DNA of 28,835 bases from Verrucomicrobia bacterium UBA2970 (GCA_002348345.1 DEAY01000497.1:1-28835), one strand, 5' to 3'. Numbered from the stretch's first letter, positions 1-9,042 are shown. Made by a program: numbers and translations. Notes: generated by a model from the letters alone, not told the origin.

Positions 1-1
1 C

Positions 2-3000
2 GGCCGAGCGGCTCTCTTGGGTAAGCCCGGGATTCAGACGAGGGTGGGGTTGAAGGTGCGAGGCTCGAGCACCGCGGGCCGGCCCAAACCGTCGCTCTCT
101 CTTGAAGCCTGGGGGGAATTGGACGAGGAAAAGGGAATCACCCCCTTGGGACTGCCTCGGGAATCCGATTGGATTCTGTGGGGTCCATATAATTTCGACC
201 TGACGTTGATGCACAATCCCTTCATTTACGAATTGAGCAATCAAATCGGGCGCTATGCACCGCGGACACGCTTCGTTGAAGTGTTCCTAAACACCGGCGG
301 AGGGCCCCTTCGGTCGAATGATTATTTTGGCGTCTATGCTCTCACGGAAAAGATCAAGCGGGACGACGACCGGGTCTCCGTCTCCAAATTGTTCCCCGAA
401 CATGATCGGATGCCGAACCTGGGAGGGGGTTACCTGTTGAAAATTGACCGCGCTGATCCGGGCGACTCGGGATTCTCCCAAGCCGGTCAGCGGTTGCGTT
501 ATGTCTATCCAAAGGAGGTGGTGATTGAACGACCCGAACGAGAGGCTCAGGAGCGGTTCATTCGAGATTTTTTTCGTGACCTTGGTCGGGCGGTCAATGG
601 GAGCCAGTTTCGGGATCCTGAACGAGGATATGCTCGATACATCGATGTGGGCGCGGCCATCGACCATCACTTGCTCAATGTGCTTGCCTTCAACGTCGAT
701 GCCTTGCGCTTGAGCGGTTACATGCACCTCCCTCGGGGAGGCAAGCTGACCTTCGGACCGATCTGGGATTTTGATCGTGCCTTGGGGTCGACGGATGGGC
801 GCGATCTTGATCCCACGACGTGGCGGGGCCGATCCGGGGATCGAGGAACCGACTTCTTCAACTATCCTTGGTGGAACCGGATGTTTCGAGATCCGGATTT
901 TTTCCAGCGCTATATCGATCGCTACCAAGCGTTGCGCCAAAGGGAGTTTCGGGAATCTCACCTCAATCAAATCATTGATGGGATGGCGGCCGAATTGCGC
1001 GAAGCCCAGGTCCGCAATCTTCAGAGATGGAATCAGCGTCCTCGCAGTCGGTATGGGGGTCACTATCGGGGTGAGGTGGAACACATGAAGGATTGGTTGG
1101 CGGAGCGAATGGCCTTCATGGACAGCCAATTCGTGAGCCCTCCGTCCTTGAGTCATGAATCGGGAAGGTTGGGGCCGGAAACTCGTGTGTCGATGACGGC
1201 CATTGAGGGCAGCGAAATCTACTACACGATCGATGGAAGTGATCCTCGTTTGTCCGGGGGCAAGGTGTCACCCGCCGCGTTTCGCTACTCCCAATCCCTG
1301 CAACTCGATCAAGGCACCCAATTGATTGCCCGGGTGCGGCATGCGGATCACCGAAGTCGGACCGGATCCAACAATCCACCACTGAGTAGCAAATGGTCGG
1401 GCCCGGTTCGGCGGGTTTATTCGTTGAGTGATGGGCCTCGAGCCGGAGACCTCGTGATTAACGAAATCCACTATCACCCTCTGCCTCCCAGCGAAACGGA
1501 GAAGCGCAATCTAGGGGGAGTGGGCGCGAGCGATTTTGAATTCATCGAACTTCGGAACGTTTCGCGGCGCAGTATGGATTTGACGGGGCTGCGGTTGTTG
1601 GGGGGAATCAGGGCGAGGGTCTCTGGCGGACAACTCAATCTGCTTGGTCCAGGTGCGGTGGCGGTGTTCGTCAGCCGTAGGGATGCCTTTGTCGATCGAT
1701 ACGGTGCGCCTTCGGGGCTCGTCTACGAGTTTCGCGGTGCCCTGGACAATGACCGGGACCAGATCGTTGTCGAGACCGGCTCCGGGGACCGGCTCGACGC
1801 GGTGTCCTACGATGACTCATGGTATCCTTCCACGGATGGGTTAGGATTCTCGATCATCTTTCGGGAAGGTGCCGCGACGCGACCTCAGGCTTCAGGAAAA
1901 GCCCTTTTTCGCCCGAGTGGAACCGTCGGCGGATCGCCTGGAAGAGCCAACCCTGAAGGAGCCGTTGAGCCCGCGGTGCGGGTGAGCGAGGTTTGGAACA
2001 ATTCGACGGAGCCCCAGGTGGATGCCATTGAGTTGGTCAATCAAGCGTCCGCTCCGATTGATGTCGGGGGATGGTTTTTGACCGACAATCTCCAAATTCC
2101 GAATCGGTATCAGATTCCTCGGGGAACGGTTTTGGGGCCGAACGAGTTTTTCGTCATCGATGAGACGCAATTTGGGAGAGATGCGATCAACGGAAACGGA
2201 TTTGCCCTGGGTTCGGCAGGGGATGAAATCTACCTGATGGAGACCGGAGCGGATGGAACCTTGACGGGTTATATCGATGGCTTTCGAATCGCTCCCTCCC
2301 CCTCGCGCCTGACCCAAGGCCGGTGGATCGATTCCGTGGGGCGATCCCATATCGTGCCCTTCGCCAGACCGACGATCGGCAGGGCAAACGCCCATCCGTT
2401 CGTTGGGCGTTTGGTGATTTCCGAGATCTATAGTGCCCCCACCCGAAGGGATGACGGAGAAGTCGTCGAGGGAATAGAATTCGTGGAAGTGGTCAATCGG
2501 ATGGACGCCGAGTTGAATCTTTCGATGGAGGACTTCCCGTCCCCCCAGTGGCGCTTGCGGGGGGGGATTGATTTCGATTTCCCCTCGGGGACGACGTTGA
2601 AACCAAAACAGGTTGTGGTGGTGGTCCCGTTTGATCCCGACGTGGAGCTTGAGCGGCTCAACGCGTTTCGCGAACACTACTCGGTGCCGGATGGAACCAG
2701 TGTTTTGGGGCCATTTCGAGGTCGATTGGAGAATGCGGGTGAAGCCGTCCGGTTGGAGCGTCGGGACCCGAGTCTGAGGTTTGAATCCAACACGGTCTTC
2801 TTCACGATCGATCAAGTCAGTTTTGGGGATGAAACGCTCTTGCCGGTTGCCCCGGGCTTGGGTCATTCCATCGAACGGGTTGCGCTGAGTCATTACGGGA
2901 CTGATGCATCGAATTGGTTATGGGGAGAACCAAGTCCCGGTCTTTATCAAAGTCCCATGGACCTCAGGGTCGTCGATGTCCTCCTTTCGACCGATGGCGT

Positions 3001-3199
3001 TCGAGTCATGGCTCAAATCCCCACACCAGGGGAGTACCGACTGGAATCAAGCGGGTCCCTGGCTGTTGGGTCCTGGAAATCGGTTCAGGACTTGGAGGTG
3101 GAGGTGCTTCTGGAGGGGGCGGGGGTTGAGTTTCTCGATTCGAATCCGGCGAGTGATCGTCGGTTTTACCGCGTCGTCCGGAGCGGGAATGCCCATTGA
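2..3199 (+). CDS. CotH kinase family / lamin-tail secreted protein (5' truncated)
   Basis: The frame is open to the left edge of the window, so the N-terminus, probably with a signal peptide, is missing. Numbering from the TTG at base 17, residues 10-370 match the CotH spore-coat protein kinase fold: a beta-strand with VRGSS, the segment PRTRFVEVFLN, LTEKIKRD, and the metal-site-like GPIWDFDRALG (Asp251, Asp253). Residues 375-445 look like a chitobiase C-terminal-type domain (YYTIDGSDPR). Three lamin-tail-like modules follow, near 478-640 (INEIHYHP, FEFIELRN), 654-790 (VSEVWNN, DAIELVNQ) and 798-960 (ISEIYSAP, EFVEVVNR). The C-terminus (about 995-1054) is a small beta module ending RRFYRV. 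CotH enzymes phosphorylate secreted protein substrates; here that role is inferred. The architecture is typical of Verrucomicrobiota and Planctomycetota surface proteins. The substrate is unknown. Confidence 0.85.
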   Translation, partial: GRAALLGKPGIQTRVGLKVRGSSTAGRPKPSLSLEAWGELDEEKGITPLGLPRESDWILWGPYNFDLTLMHNPFIYELSNQIGRYAPRTRFVEVFLNTGGGPLRSNDYFGVYALTEKIKRDDDRVSVSKLFPEHDRMPNLGGGYLLKIDRADPGDSGFSQAGQRLRYVYPKEVVIERPEREAQERFIRDFFRDLGRAVNGSQFRDPERGYARYIDVGAAIDHHLLNVLAFNVDALRLSGYMHLPRGGKLTFGPIWDFDRALGSTDGRDLDPTTWRGRSGDRGTDFFNYPWWNRMFRDPDFFQRYIDRYQALRQREFRESHLNQIIDGMAAELREAQVRNLQRWNQRPRSRYGGHYRGEVEHMKDWLAERMAFMDSQFVSPPSLSHESGRLGPETRVSMTAIEGSEIYYTIDGSDPRLSGGKVSPAAFRYSQSLQLDQGTQLIARVRHADHRSRTGSNNPPLSSKWSGPVRRVYSLSDGPRAGDLVINEIHYHPLPPSETEKRNLGGVGASDFEFIELRNVSRRSMDLTGLRLLGGIRARVSGGQLNLLGPGAVAVFVSRRDAFVDRYGAPSGLVYEFRGALDNDRDQIVVETGSGDRLDAVSYDDSWYPSTDGLGFSIIFREGAATRPQASGKALFRPSGTVGGSPGRANPEGAVEPAVRVSEVWNNSTEPQVDAIELVNQASAPIDVGGWFLTDNLQIPNRYQIPRGTVLGPNEFFVIDETQFGRDAINGNGFALGSAGDEIYLMETGADGTLTGYIDGFRIAPSPSRLTQGRWIDSVGRSHIVPFARPTIGRANAHPFVGRLVISEIYSAPTRRDDGEVVEGIEFVEVVNRMDAELNLSMEDFPSPQWRLRGGIDFDFPSGTTLKPKQVVVVVPFDPDVELERLNAFREHYSVPDGTSVLGPFRGRLENAGEAVRLERRDPSLRFESNTVFFTIDQVSFGDETLLPVAPGLGHSIERVALSHYGTDASNWLWGEPSPGLYQSPMDLRVVDVLLSTDGVRVMAQIPTPGEYRLESSGSLAVGSWKSVQDLEVEVLLEGAGVEFLDSNPASDRRFYRVVRSGNAH

Positions 3200-3227
3200 G
3201 GAGCGCGCGCGCGCCGAACCGGCAGGT

Positions 3228-3242
3228 GCGGCGTTTTGCCGC
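3228..3242 (+). terminator. short GC hairpin after the CotH gene
   Basis: GCGGC and GCCGC form a 5-bp stem around a GTTTT loop, 29 bases after the CotH stop and 24 bases before the cupin start. Only two T follow the stem, so termination efficiency is doubtful. Confidence 0.25.
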
Positions 3243-3265
3243 TTGCGCCATGAGGCCAAGGTTTT

Positions 3266-3814
3266 ATGGTCGGCCTCGCTATGGCTGACATGACGTTTCC
3301 GGCTGCGTTGGACCCGCCCAAAGGGAGGGTGGTGCTTCTCAATGAGAACCTCTTGACGGAGGCCATGGCGGCCTCCCGCAGGAGTCCTCGAAAACGAATC
3401 ATCCTTCCATTTCACCAGGATCATCAGGAATTGCTGCACCGGATGATGAATGTGATGCAACCCGGGACATACATCCGCCCACACCGACACCTGGCCCCTC
3501 CCAAAGCGGAGTCAATTGTCGTGCTGCGGGGGGGCATGTGGTTGGCGCTCTTTACTGATGAGGGAGAGGTGGATGGCGCGTGGCATCTGAAGCCGGGGTA
3601 TGGAGAATTCGGGGTTGATATCGCTCCGGGGGTATTTCACACCTTCATCGTGACCGAACCGGATACCGTGCTCTTTGAGGTAAAGCCCGGCCCTTACCAG
3701 CAGTCATCAGACAAGGATTTTGCTTCATGGGCACCTGCCGAGGGCGAGGCGGATGCCCGCTGCTATCAGGAGACCCTGTTGGCTGGGCTGAGTTCCCGGG
3801 TCGCGAGCGGATAG
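3266..3814 (+). CDS. WbuC family cupin-fold metalloprotein
   Basis: A 182-residue single-domain cupin. The family signature is visible at residues 66-90: PGTYIRPHRH, then K80, E82 and the LRGG turn, with candidate metal ligands His73, His75, Glu82 and the later His125 (GVFHTF). The upstream HQDHQELLHRMMNV region fits the WbuC N-terminal helix/strand. WbuC-like cupins often sit in polysaccharide or O-antigen clusters; their biochemical role is poorly defined, and there is no polysaccharide cluster here. The start at 3266 follows an AAGG 5 bases upstream. The in-frame ATG at 3281 is an alternative that would shorten the protein by five residues. The next gene is convergent. Confidence 0.85.
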   Translation: MVGLAMADMTFPAALDPPKGRVVLLNENLLTEAMAASRRSPRKRIILPFHQDHQELLHRMMNVMQPGTYIRPHRHLAPPKAESIVVLRGGMWLALFTDEGEVDGAWHLKPGYGEFGVDIAPGVFHTFIVTEPDTVLFEVKPGPYQQSSDKDFASWAPAEGEADARCYQETLLAGLSSRVASG

Positions 3815-3825
3815 GTCGCGTTCCT

Positions 3826-3851
3826 GACCTCCATTTGGGAAGTGGGAGGTC
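3826..3851. terminator. candidate bidirectional terminator between convergent genes
   Basis: GACCTCC and GGAGGTC form a perfect 7-bp inverted repeat with a 12-base loop, inside the 85-base gap between the cupin (+) and recD2 (-). There is no clear T tract on either side. The position between two 3' ends supports a transcript-end role. Confidence 0.4.
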
Positions 3852-3899
3852 GCCCGGATGCGGGGCTGAGTTCACGGTTGCGACGGTGGGAGGGGATCC

Positions 3900-6089
3900 C
3901 TATTGGGGGACTCGTTTCGAAAGCAGGTCTTTCAACCCTGAAAAGCGTTCCTCGTAACGAACGTTTCGGACCGCAATCCCGAGGGCTTTGGATTGTCCCA
4001 CCGCGACGACCAATTGGCGTCCTCGGGTGATTCCGGTGTAGATCAGGTTGCGCTGCAACATGATGAATTGTTGGGTTGCAATCGGAATCAAGACGACCGG
4101 GAATTCGGAACCCTGTGATTTGTGAATGGTGATCGCATAGGCGAGGGAGAGCTCGTCGAGTTCCCCGAAGTCGTAGACGACTGAGCGATGGTCGAATTGA
4201 ACGGTTACGGTTTGTTCACTGGGGTCAATGGCCTGAACGTGGCCGATGTCCCCGTTGAAGACTTCTTTGTCATAGTTGTTTTCAGTCTGGATGACCTTGT
4301 CGCCGGCCCGGAATTCCCAGCCGAACCGCTCGACAGAGGGCTTCTGTGGATCAGGGGGATTCAAGGTCTGCTGCAAGTCGAGGTTGAGAGCCCGGGTGCC
4401 AAGGCTGCCCCGATTCATCGGGCAAAGTACCTGGATATCCCGTCGGGCATCGAATTGGAATCGCTGAGGAATGCGTTGTTCGACCAGCGTGAGAAGGGTG
4501 TGAACGATCTTCTCCGGATCCTCGCGCTCAATGACAAAGAAATCGGATGTGGAGGGGTCTTGATCCCTGTTTGGCATTTGCCCTTGGTTGATCCGGTGGG
4601 CATTGGTGATGATTTGGCTTCCAGCCGCTTGGCGGAAGATTTCCGTGAGTCGAACGACCGGCGCGATCTCACTTTTGATCAAGTCGCGAAGTACCGAACC
4701 GGGTCCGACCGATGGCAACTGATCGACATCGCCCACCAGAATAAGGTGTCCGGACGGGGGGAGGGCTCGGAGGACGTGTTGCATCAGCAGGACATCGACC
4801 ATCGAACACTCATCAAGGATGAGGACCTCCAGGTCCAAAGGGCGCGCCTCGTTTCTTTGAAAGCCGCCATGTTTCGGATCGACCTCGAGCAAACGATGAA
4901 TCGTCTTGGCGGGAGAAGAAGTGGACTCGGACATTCGTTTGGCGGCCCGTCCAGTCGGGGCAGCCAGTTGAAAATCGACCCGTTTCGCTCTCAGGATGCA
5001 GAGCAAGGCGTTGATCAGTGTGGTCTTCCCGACGCCGGGGCCTCCCGTGATGATCGTCACACGGTGTTGGAGGACGGTGCGAATTGATTCAATCTGCTGG
5101 GGAGCCAAGGCAATCCCGGTTTTCTTCTGAACCCAAACCAGGGCACGCTCGATATCGATCGGAGGGTAATGTGGGCGTGAGTGAGCCAGCGCCTGAAATC
5201 GCTCGGCAATGGTTCGTTCCGCGTGCAGAAGATGGGGAAGATAGACGCTGGATTCTTCAGCCTCCACAGTCGCGATCAGTTCGTTTGAGGCCAGCGCCCG
5301 TTCGAGCGCGGTCTCGATGATGGAGGGGGCGATTTGGAGCAATGCCTCGGCTTCATCAATGAGACGATGTCGCGGGAGCCGACAGTGACCTTGCCTGCTG
5401 GCTTCGAGGAGGGTGTGTTGAATTCCGGCGCTGGCTCGAATGAGGGAGTCAAAGGGAACGCCAACCTTTTGAGCGATCTGATCGGCGGTCTTGAATCCAA
5501 TCCCCCGAATATCTTGGCAAAGAAGGTAGGGATTTGCGCGGACGCTCTCGATGGCCGCTTCGCCATAAGTCTTGTAGATCCGAACGGCTCGACTAGTGCT
5601 GACGCCGTGGGAGTGAAGGAAGACCATGATGTCACGAATCACTCTTTGTTCCGCCCAGGCCTCACGGATTTTTCGGCGTCGCATTGGCCCAATGCCTTCG
5701 ATTTGTTCGAGCAGCTTGGAGCGCTTCTCAATGATCTCGATGATGGATTCACCGAAATGGGAGACGAGTTTCTTGGCGTAGACCGGGCCGATTCCCTTGA
5801 TCATTCCGCTCCCGAGATACTTTTCCATTCCTTCACGGGTGGTGGGGGGAGTGGCTTTGATTTGATGCGCCTTGAGTTGGAGACCGTGCTCACGGTCACG
5901 AATCCATTGACCCGTGGCATGGATCCATTCTCCTGCATTGATCGAGGCGACGGACCCGATGACCGTCAGGAGGTCTCTTCGACCCTTTGCTTTGACGCGG
6001 AGGACTGCGAATCCCGTCTCTTCATTGAAAAAAGTGACCCGTTCTATCAAGCCGGCCAGCTCATCTTGTCCTGGTCCGACGGTTGACAT
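3900..6089 (-). CDS. recD2: RecD2-type ATP-dependent 5'-3' DNA helicase
   Basis: A 729-residue protein matching the RecD2/RecD-like superfamily 1B helicases found without RecBC. An OB-like N-terminal domain (about 10-75) is followed by helix-hairpin-helix segments near 96-112, 130-141 and 194-206 (GIGFKTAD). The motor carries Walker A GGPGVGKTT (349-357), Walker B DECSMVD (426-432), motif III GDVDQLPSVGPGS (453-465), RLTEIFRQ (470-477), ITIHKSQGSEFP (653-664) and YTGITRGR (684-691). All motor motifs are intact and the length is normal for the family. The protein acts in cytoplasmic DNA repair and recombination. The gene starts 18 bases after the stop of the large secreted-protein gene on the same strand, so the two may share a transcript. 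No strong Shine-Dalgarno site precedes the ATG. Confidence 0.95.
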   Translation of the reverse strand: MSTVGPGQDELAGLIERVTFFNEETGFAVLRVKAKGRRDLLTVIGSVASINAGEWIHATGQWIRDREHGLQLKAHQIKATPPTTREGMEKYLGSGMIKGIGPVYAKKLVSHFGESIIEIIEKRSKLLEQIEGIGPMRRRKIREAWAEQRVIRDIMVFLHSHGVSTSRAVRIYKTYGEAAIESVRANPYLLCQDIRGIGFKTADQIAQKVGVPFDSLIRASAGIQHTLLEASRQGHCRLPRHRLIDEAEALLQIAPSIIETALERALASNELIATVEAEESSVYLPHLLHAERTIAERFQALAHSRPHYPPIDIERALVWVQKKTGIALAPQQIESIRTVLQHRVTIITGGPGVGKTTLINALLCILRAKRVDFQLAAPTGRAAKRMSESTSSPAKTIHRLLEVDPKHGGFQRNEARPLDLEVLILDECSMVDVLLMQHVLRALPPSGHLILVGDVDQLPSVGPGSVLRDLIKSEIAPVVRLTEIFRQAAGSQIITNAHRINQGQMPNRDQDPSTSDFFVIEREDPEKIVHTLLTLVEQRIPQRFQFDARRDIQVLCPMNRGSLGTRALNLDLQQTLNPPDPQKPSVERFGWEFRAGDKVIQTENNYDKEVFNGDIGHVQAIDPSEQTVTVQFDHRSVVYDFGELDELSLAYAITIHKSQGSEFPVVLIPIATQQFIMLQRNLIYTGITRGRQLVVAVGQSKALGIAVRNVRYEERFSGLKDLLSKRVPQ

Positions 6090-6107
6090 GGATGTGTCCC
6101 GCTCGAT

Positions 6108-8747
6108 TCACCGGGCGATGAAAAACTGGGAGCTTTGGTTTGGCGTCAATCGATGAGGAGAGGTGATTTTGGGAAGCAATTGATAAGGTCCCTCGGGGGT
6201 CTCGCTCGATGCCAGGGTGCCGGTGAACTCGATTTCGAGCTGACCCGCCCTCCAACGATAGCCGAGAATCTCGACCGTCTCGGGAGCAGGCGGTTCGGGG
6301 CGACCGCTGGCTTCCTGATAGGCCTTGATGGCCAACGGGTGATCACGATCGTTGACAAGGATTCGTTGGTCATCCACTAGGTGGAAAAATTCGACGTTGG
6401 CCCCCCCCCCGCCCTCGAACCAGAGAAGCCGAAAGGGATAAAGCCCCGGAGTACGAACGACGACGTTGAACAAGGTATCGGCCGAGCCCCGGCTGCCGTT
6501 AAACGATCCAAGGGGGATGGCTCGTTCGCCTTCGATGCCGTTGTCACTTTTGACGTCGAACCCGTCATCGCTTCGCACGCCGAAGGTGTGGAACCCCGGC
6601 TCCAACTCGAGAAAGGTTGTGAATTCGGCAACGATTCCGTCGAGACTGTCGTTCCATCCCGGGATATGGGGGATGAAATCATCCTCGTGGCCAGTATCAA
6701 AATTGAAGGATCCGGCGTCGAGTCCGTCTTGTTCGAGATTGATGACCGTTTCGATCTCTGCTGGGCTGAACTGCCAGTCCGTGGCATTCAGTGGGCCGGC
6801 TTCATTGAGGTATGGCTCTCGAGTCTCGGAATGAAGGATCGCGCCTCGGAGTTGTCTCTCCGCACCGGCGACGGTATTGCCGTGAACATTGGTTGCCCCG
6901 GATTGAAGCGTGCTGATTTGGGAGACCCGCACCTTGAATCCCGGCTTGTTGGTGTCGGGTTCAAGGCGGGCGTATTCCGGAGGCAGGACGCTAAAGGGTG
7001 TGGTGATGACAATCCGAAACGGAACATCATACGACTGAGGCACTCCCTGCTGATCTTGGTAGCTGAGCACGACTTGATGGGTGGAGCGTGGCGCCGGAAC
7101 CTCTTCGAAGGCGAAGGTCACGGTCATGGCCTCTTTCGTTGAAGCGATGTCCAGCGCGACGGGGCGATCATTAACAGTCGCCTTGATGGTGGAACGATTG
7201 ACGAGGATCCCTCGTTCTTCGATGGTCGCGATGAAGCCGCGAAAATCGCCTTGAAATGTGCTCACGCGGGGGGCGAGAGCGAGACCGGGATCGGGCTGAA
7301 ACACCGGTTTTTGGATCAGCGTCAAGGTGGCGGGTTCCTCGGCGATGGGATCGCCTCCGCCTCCCTCCCTCTGGGTGCTGACACTCACCACATCATTGGC
7401 GCTTAATCCCTCCAGGTAGTAAACCAGGGTGGCCGAAGAATTGGAATGGCCATCGGCTTGTCGGATGTAGTGTGATTTTGTCTGAGCGCCGGGCTGGGCT
7501 TCCCCGTTGACTTCCACGGTAATCCGGGGATTGACCCGGGCGGATCCGCCCTCGAGCGCATCGTTGTAGAGGAGGAGGTAATTGCCGGATTGCTTGAGGG
7601 TCACCTGATGGGCCGTGTTGCCCGGTGAGTGCTGAAAGACGTCATCATCAATCAGCCGGTCGGGTCCATCCCATAGGAGCGGGGTCTTTTCAGCTGGATT
7701 CCAGCTTTCCCCCGCTTCGGTTTCAAAGGCGCTGCCGTGAAAGAAACCCTCCAGGTTGTCGAGACGTTCGATGTAAAGGGATGCTTGCTTACCCCTCTGA
7801 ATAACGATGTTGCCTTCGAGCCCTCGCTGAAAGGTTGTGATCGTCAACCGTTGATTGGCTCGATCGGAAGTGACGAGACCGGCCCAGTGCAGGGAGGAAT
7901 TGACGTGACTGGTGGCATTTCGGATGTAGCCCTGTTGTGCCAATCCACTGGAAACCCGGTCGCCGTCGAGATTGATTTCCATCGCGACGGAACCCCGGGC
8001 AATGGCGCCTCGAAGGGGGATGTTGACAGAGACCAGGTAGGTTGCTGACTCTCGCAGTGTGATGGCGGCTTGGTCGTCGGTGTGATCAAAGCCACCGTCC
8101 TTTCGGTCCGATGTCCATCGGATGCCGGTGTCTTCGGTTCCGGGTTCGACATTGACGTTGGTTCCGCTGTTGGTGCTAGTGCCGAAGGCCGAGAAGACCG
8201 TCCGTGAGGGGGCAATCCGTTCGACGTAGAAACTTGCGGTTTCGAGTGTCGCGGGGTCCTGGCCCCCACTGACGCGTCGAGTGCGAAGCTCAAGTTTGTC
8301 ATTTTCGGCAAGCCCGGTGACCAAGAAATGAACATGGGCAGAGGATTCATTGTGACCCGAAGCGTTGCGAATGTAGGAGGACTGGCCGAGGCCACCGAGT
8401 CGCGGGCGGCCGTTGACGTAGACCTCCGCGGAGGCGGCGAATCGACCCGATCCGTTCGAGGTGATCGGCAGAGTGGCGGCCACGAAATAATCACCTGCTT
8501 GCTTGACGATCAGGGATCCTGGCCGGGTCGCCTCATGGACGAAGAGGGTTGGGTCAATCGACGAGTGTCGGTTCCATGCGATGTCGGAGGCCCGAGCCGA
8601 ACCGAGCGAGGGTCGGCCATGAGAAAGAATGTCTCCTTGCAGCCAAGCCGTTTCGATTCCAGCACCGTGGAGTTGGAGCGCCATGAGCAGCAAGGTCCCA
8701 ACCAGGAGATGCTGGATCGTTGTGGCGACACGAGTTGAGTGGATCAT
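6108..8747 (-). CDS. large secreted repeat protein with PA14-like domain
   Basis: An 879-residue protein taken from the ATG at 8747, because the N-terminus then reads as a signal peptide: basic residue, hydrophobic LLVGTLLLMAL, then HGAG. The frame extends to 8873 but the extra residues look non-coding and overlap the next gene; another ATG lies at 8774. Three similar beta-rich repeats of about 150 residues follow (about 30-178, 179-329, 330-480). Each carries a YIR-(N/Q)-A-x-x-H-x-x-SS motif, and the first two end in YVERI or YIERL. Residues about 648-811 resemble a PA14-like carbohydrate-binding domain (FTTFLELEPGFHTFGVRSDD, then PFRLLWFEGGGGANVEFF). The last 60 residues (LEIEFTGTLASS, GPYQLL, QFFIAR) are a C-terminal module often seen in Verrucomicrobiota secreted proteins. 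No catalytic motif was recognised. A role in surface binding is inferred. Confidence 0.8.
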   Translation of the reverse strand: MIHSTRVATTIQHLLVGTLLLMALQLHGAGIETAWLQGDILSHGRPSLGSARASDIAWNRHSSIDPTLFVHEATRPGSLIVKQAGDYFVAATLPITSNGSGRFAASAEVYVNGRPRLGGLGQSSYIRNASGHNESSAHVHFLVTGLAENDKLELRTRRVSGGQDPATLETASFYVERIAPSRTVFSAFGTSTNSGTNVNVEPGTEDTGIRWTSDRKDGGFDHTDDQAAITLRESATYLVSVNIPLRGAIARGSVAMEINLDGDRVSSGLAQQGYIRNATSHVNSSLHWAGLVTSDRANQRLTITTFQRGLEGNIVIQRGKQASLYIERLDNLEGFFHGSAFETEAGESWNPAEKTPLLWDGPDRLIDDDVFQHSPGNTAHQVTLKQSGNYLLLYNDALEGGSARVNPRITVEVNGEAQPGAQTKSHYIRQADGHSNSSATLVYYLEGLSANDVVSVSTQREGGGGDPIAEEPATLTLIQKPVFQPDPGLALAPRVSTFQGDFRGFIATIEERGILVNRSTIKATVNDRPVALDIASTKEAMTVTFAFEEVPAPRSTHQVVLSYQDQQGVPQSYDVPFRIVITTPFSVLPPEYARLEPDTNKPGFKVRVSQISTLQSGATNVHGNTVAGAERQLRGAILHSETREPYLNEAGPLNATDWQFSPAEIETVINLEQDGLDAGSFNFDTGHEDDFIPHIPGWNDSLDGIVAEFTTFLELEPGFHTFGVRSDDGFDVKSDNGIEGERAIPLGSFNGSRGSADTLFNVVVRTPGLYPFRLLWFEGGGGANVEFFHLVDDQRILVNDRDHPLAIKAYQEASGRPEPPAPETVEILGYRWRAGQLEIEFTGTLASSETPEGPYQLLPKITSPHRLTPNQSSQFFIAR

Positions 8748-8756
8748 AGGCGAATC

Positions 8757-8775
8757 GATGCTCAGGATGAGCATC
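8757..8775 (-). promoter_or_regulatory. hairpin just upstream of the secreted-protein gene
   Basis: GATGCTC and GAGCATC form a perfect 7-bp inverted repeat with a 5-base loop, starting 9 bases upstream of the chosen ATG at 8747. A second, overlapping repeat, AGGAT/ATCCT (8764-8777), could pair instead. It may be a leader hairpin, an operator, or the terminator of the small membrane-protein gene upstream. The choice cannot be made from sequence alone. Confidence 0.4.
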
Positions 8776-8835
8776 CTAAGGGGTAGGCGCCATCGGGTCA
8801 ACCTGCTCGGGAGCCTGGGCGGGGGAGGGATTCGT

Positions 8836-9042
8836 TTAAGATTTTCGTGAAGCGCTCCAGTAGAGCCACCCACCGAGGGCGAGGAGGAGAATCAGCCACC
8901 AGAGAACCCGAATGCTTCGGGTGGCGGCCTCGATGAAACTAAGGGTAATCGGGAAGAGCAGAAAGAGTCCGACCGCGAAGAGGATGAGTAGGATGAGCTT
9001 TCCCAGCGCTTTTTTTCGATGGGGTGGCCAAGGATGATTCAT
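8836..9042 (-). CDS. 68-residue two-helix membrane protein
   Basis: The start chosen is the ATG at 9042, whose ATGA overlaps the TGA of the SPFH gene upstream, the usual sign of translational coupling. The frame extends further upstream only inside the SPFH gene, as low-complexity Arg/Pro shadow sequence. The protein has a basic N-terminus (HRKKALGK) and two strongly hydrophobic segments, about residues 14-34 and 46-63, joined by a short linker, and it ends in a basic tail (SASRKS). No family is recognised. The coupling suggests it works with the SPFH proteins in the cytoplasmic membrane; this is inference. Confidence 0.65.
   Translation of the reverse strand: MNHPWPPHRKKALGKLILLILFAVGLFLLFPITLSFIEAATRSIRVLWWLILLLALGGWLYWSASRKS

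Noticed and set aside
1892..2893. 333-residue open frame on the minus strand
   Set aside because: It lies opposite the lamin-tail modules of the CotH protein, whose repeated motifs are clear. No start signal and no domain.
3203..3214. Alternating GC run of 12 bases
   Set aside because: It could in principle adopt Z-form DNA, but it is short and a run of this kind is not rare in GC-rich DNA.
3785..3873. GGGCTGAGTTC present twice, 78 bases apart
   Set aside because: Only 11 bases match and one copy is inside the cupin gene; too short to call a repeat element.
5334..6086. 250-residue plus-strand frame
   Set aside because: It is antisense to the N-terminal half of recD2, whose helix-hairpin-helix motifs fix the coding strand.
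6381..7142. 253-residue plus-strand frame
   Set aside because: It is antisense to the PA14-like part of the secreted protein; that strand has the better protein evidence.
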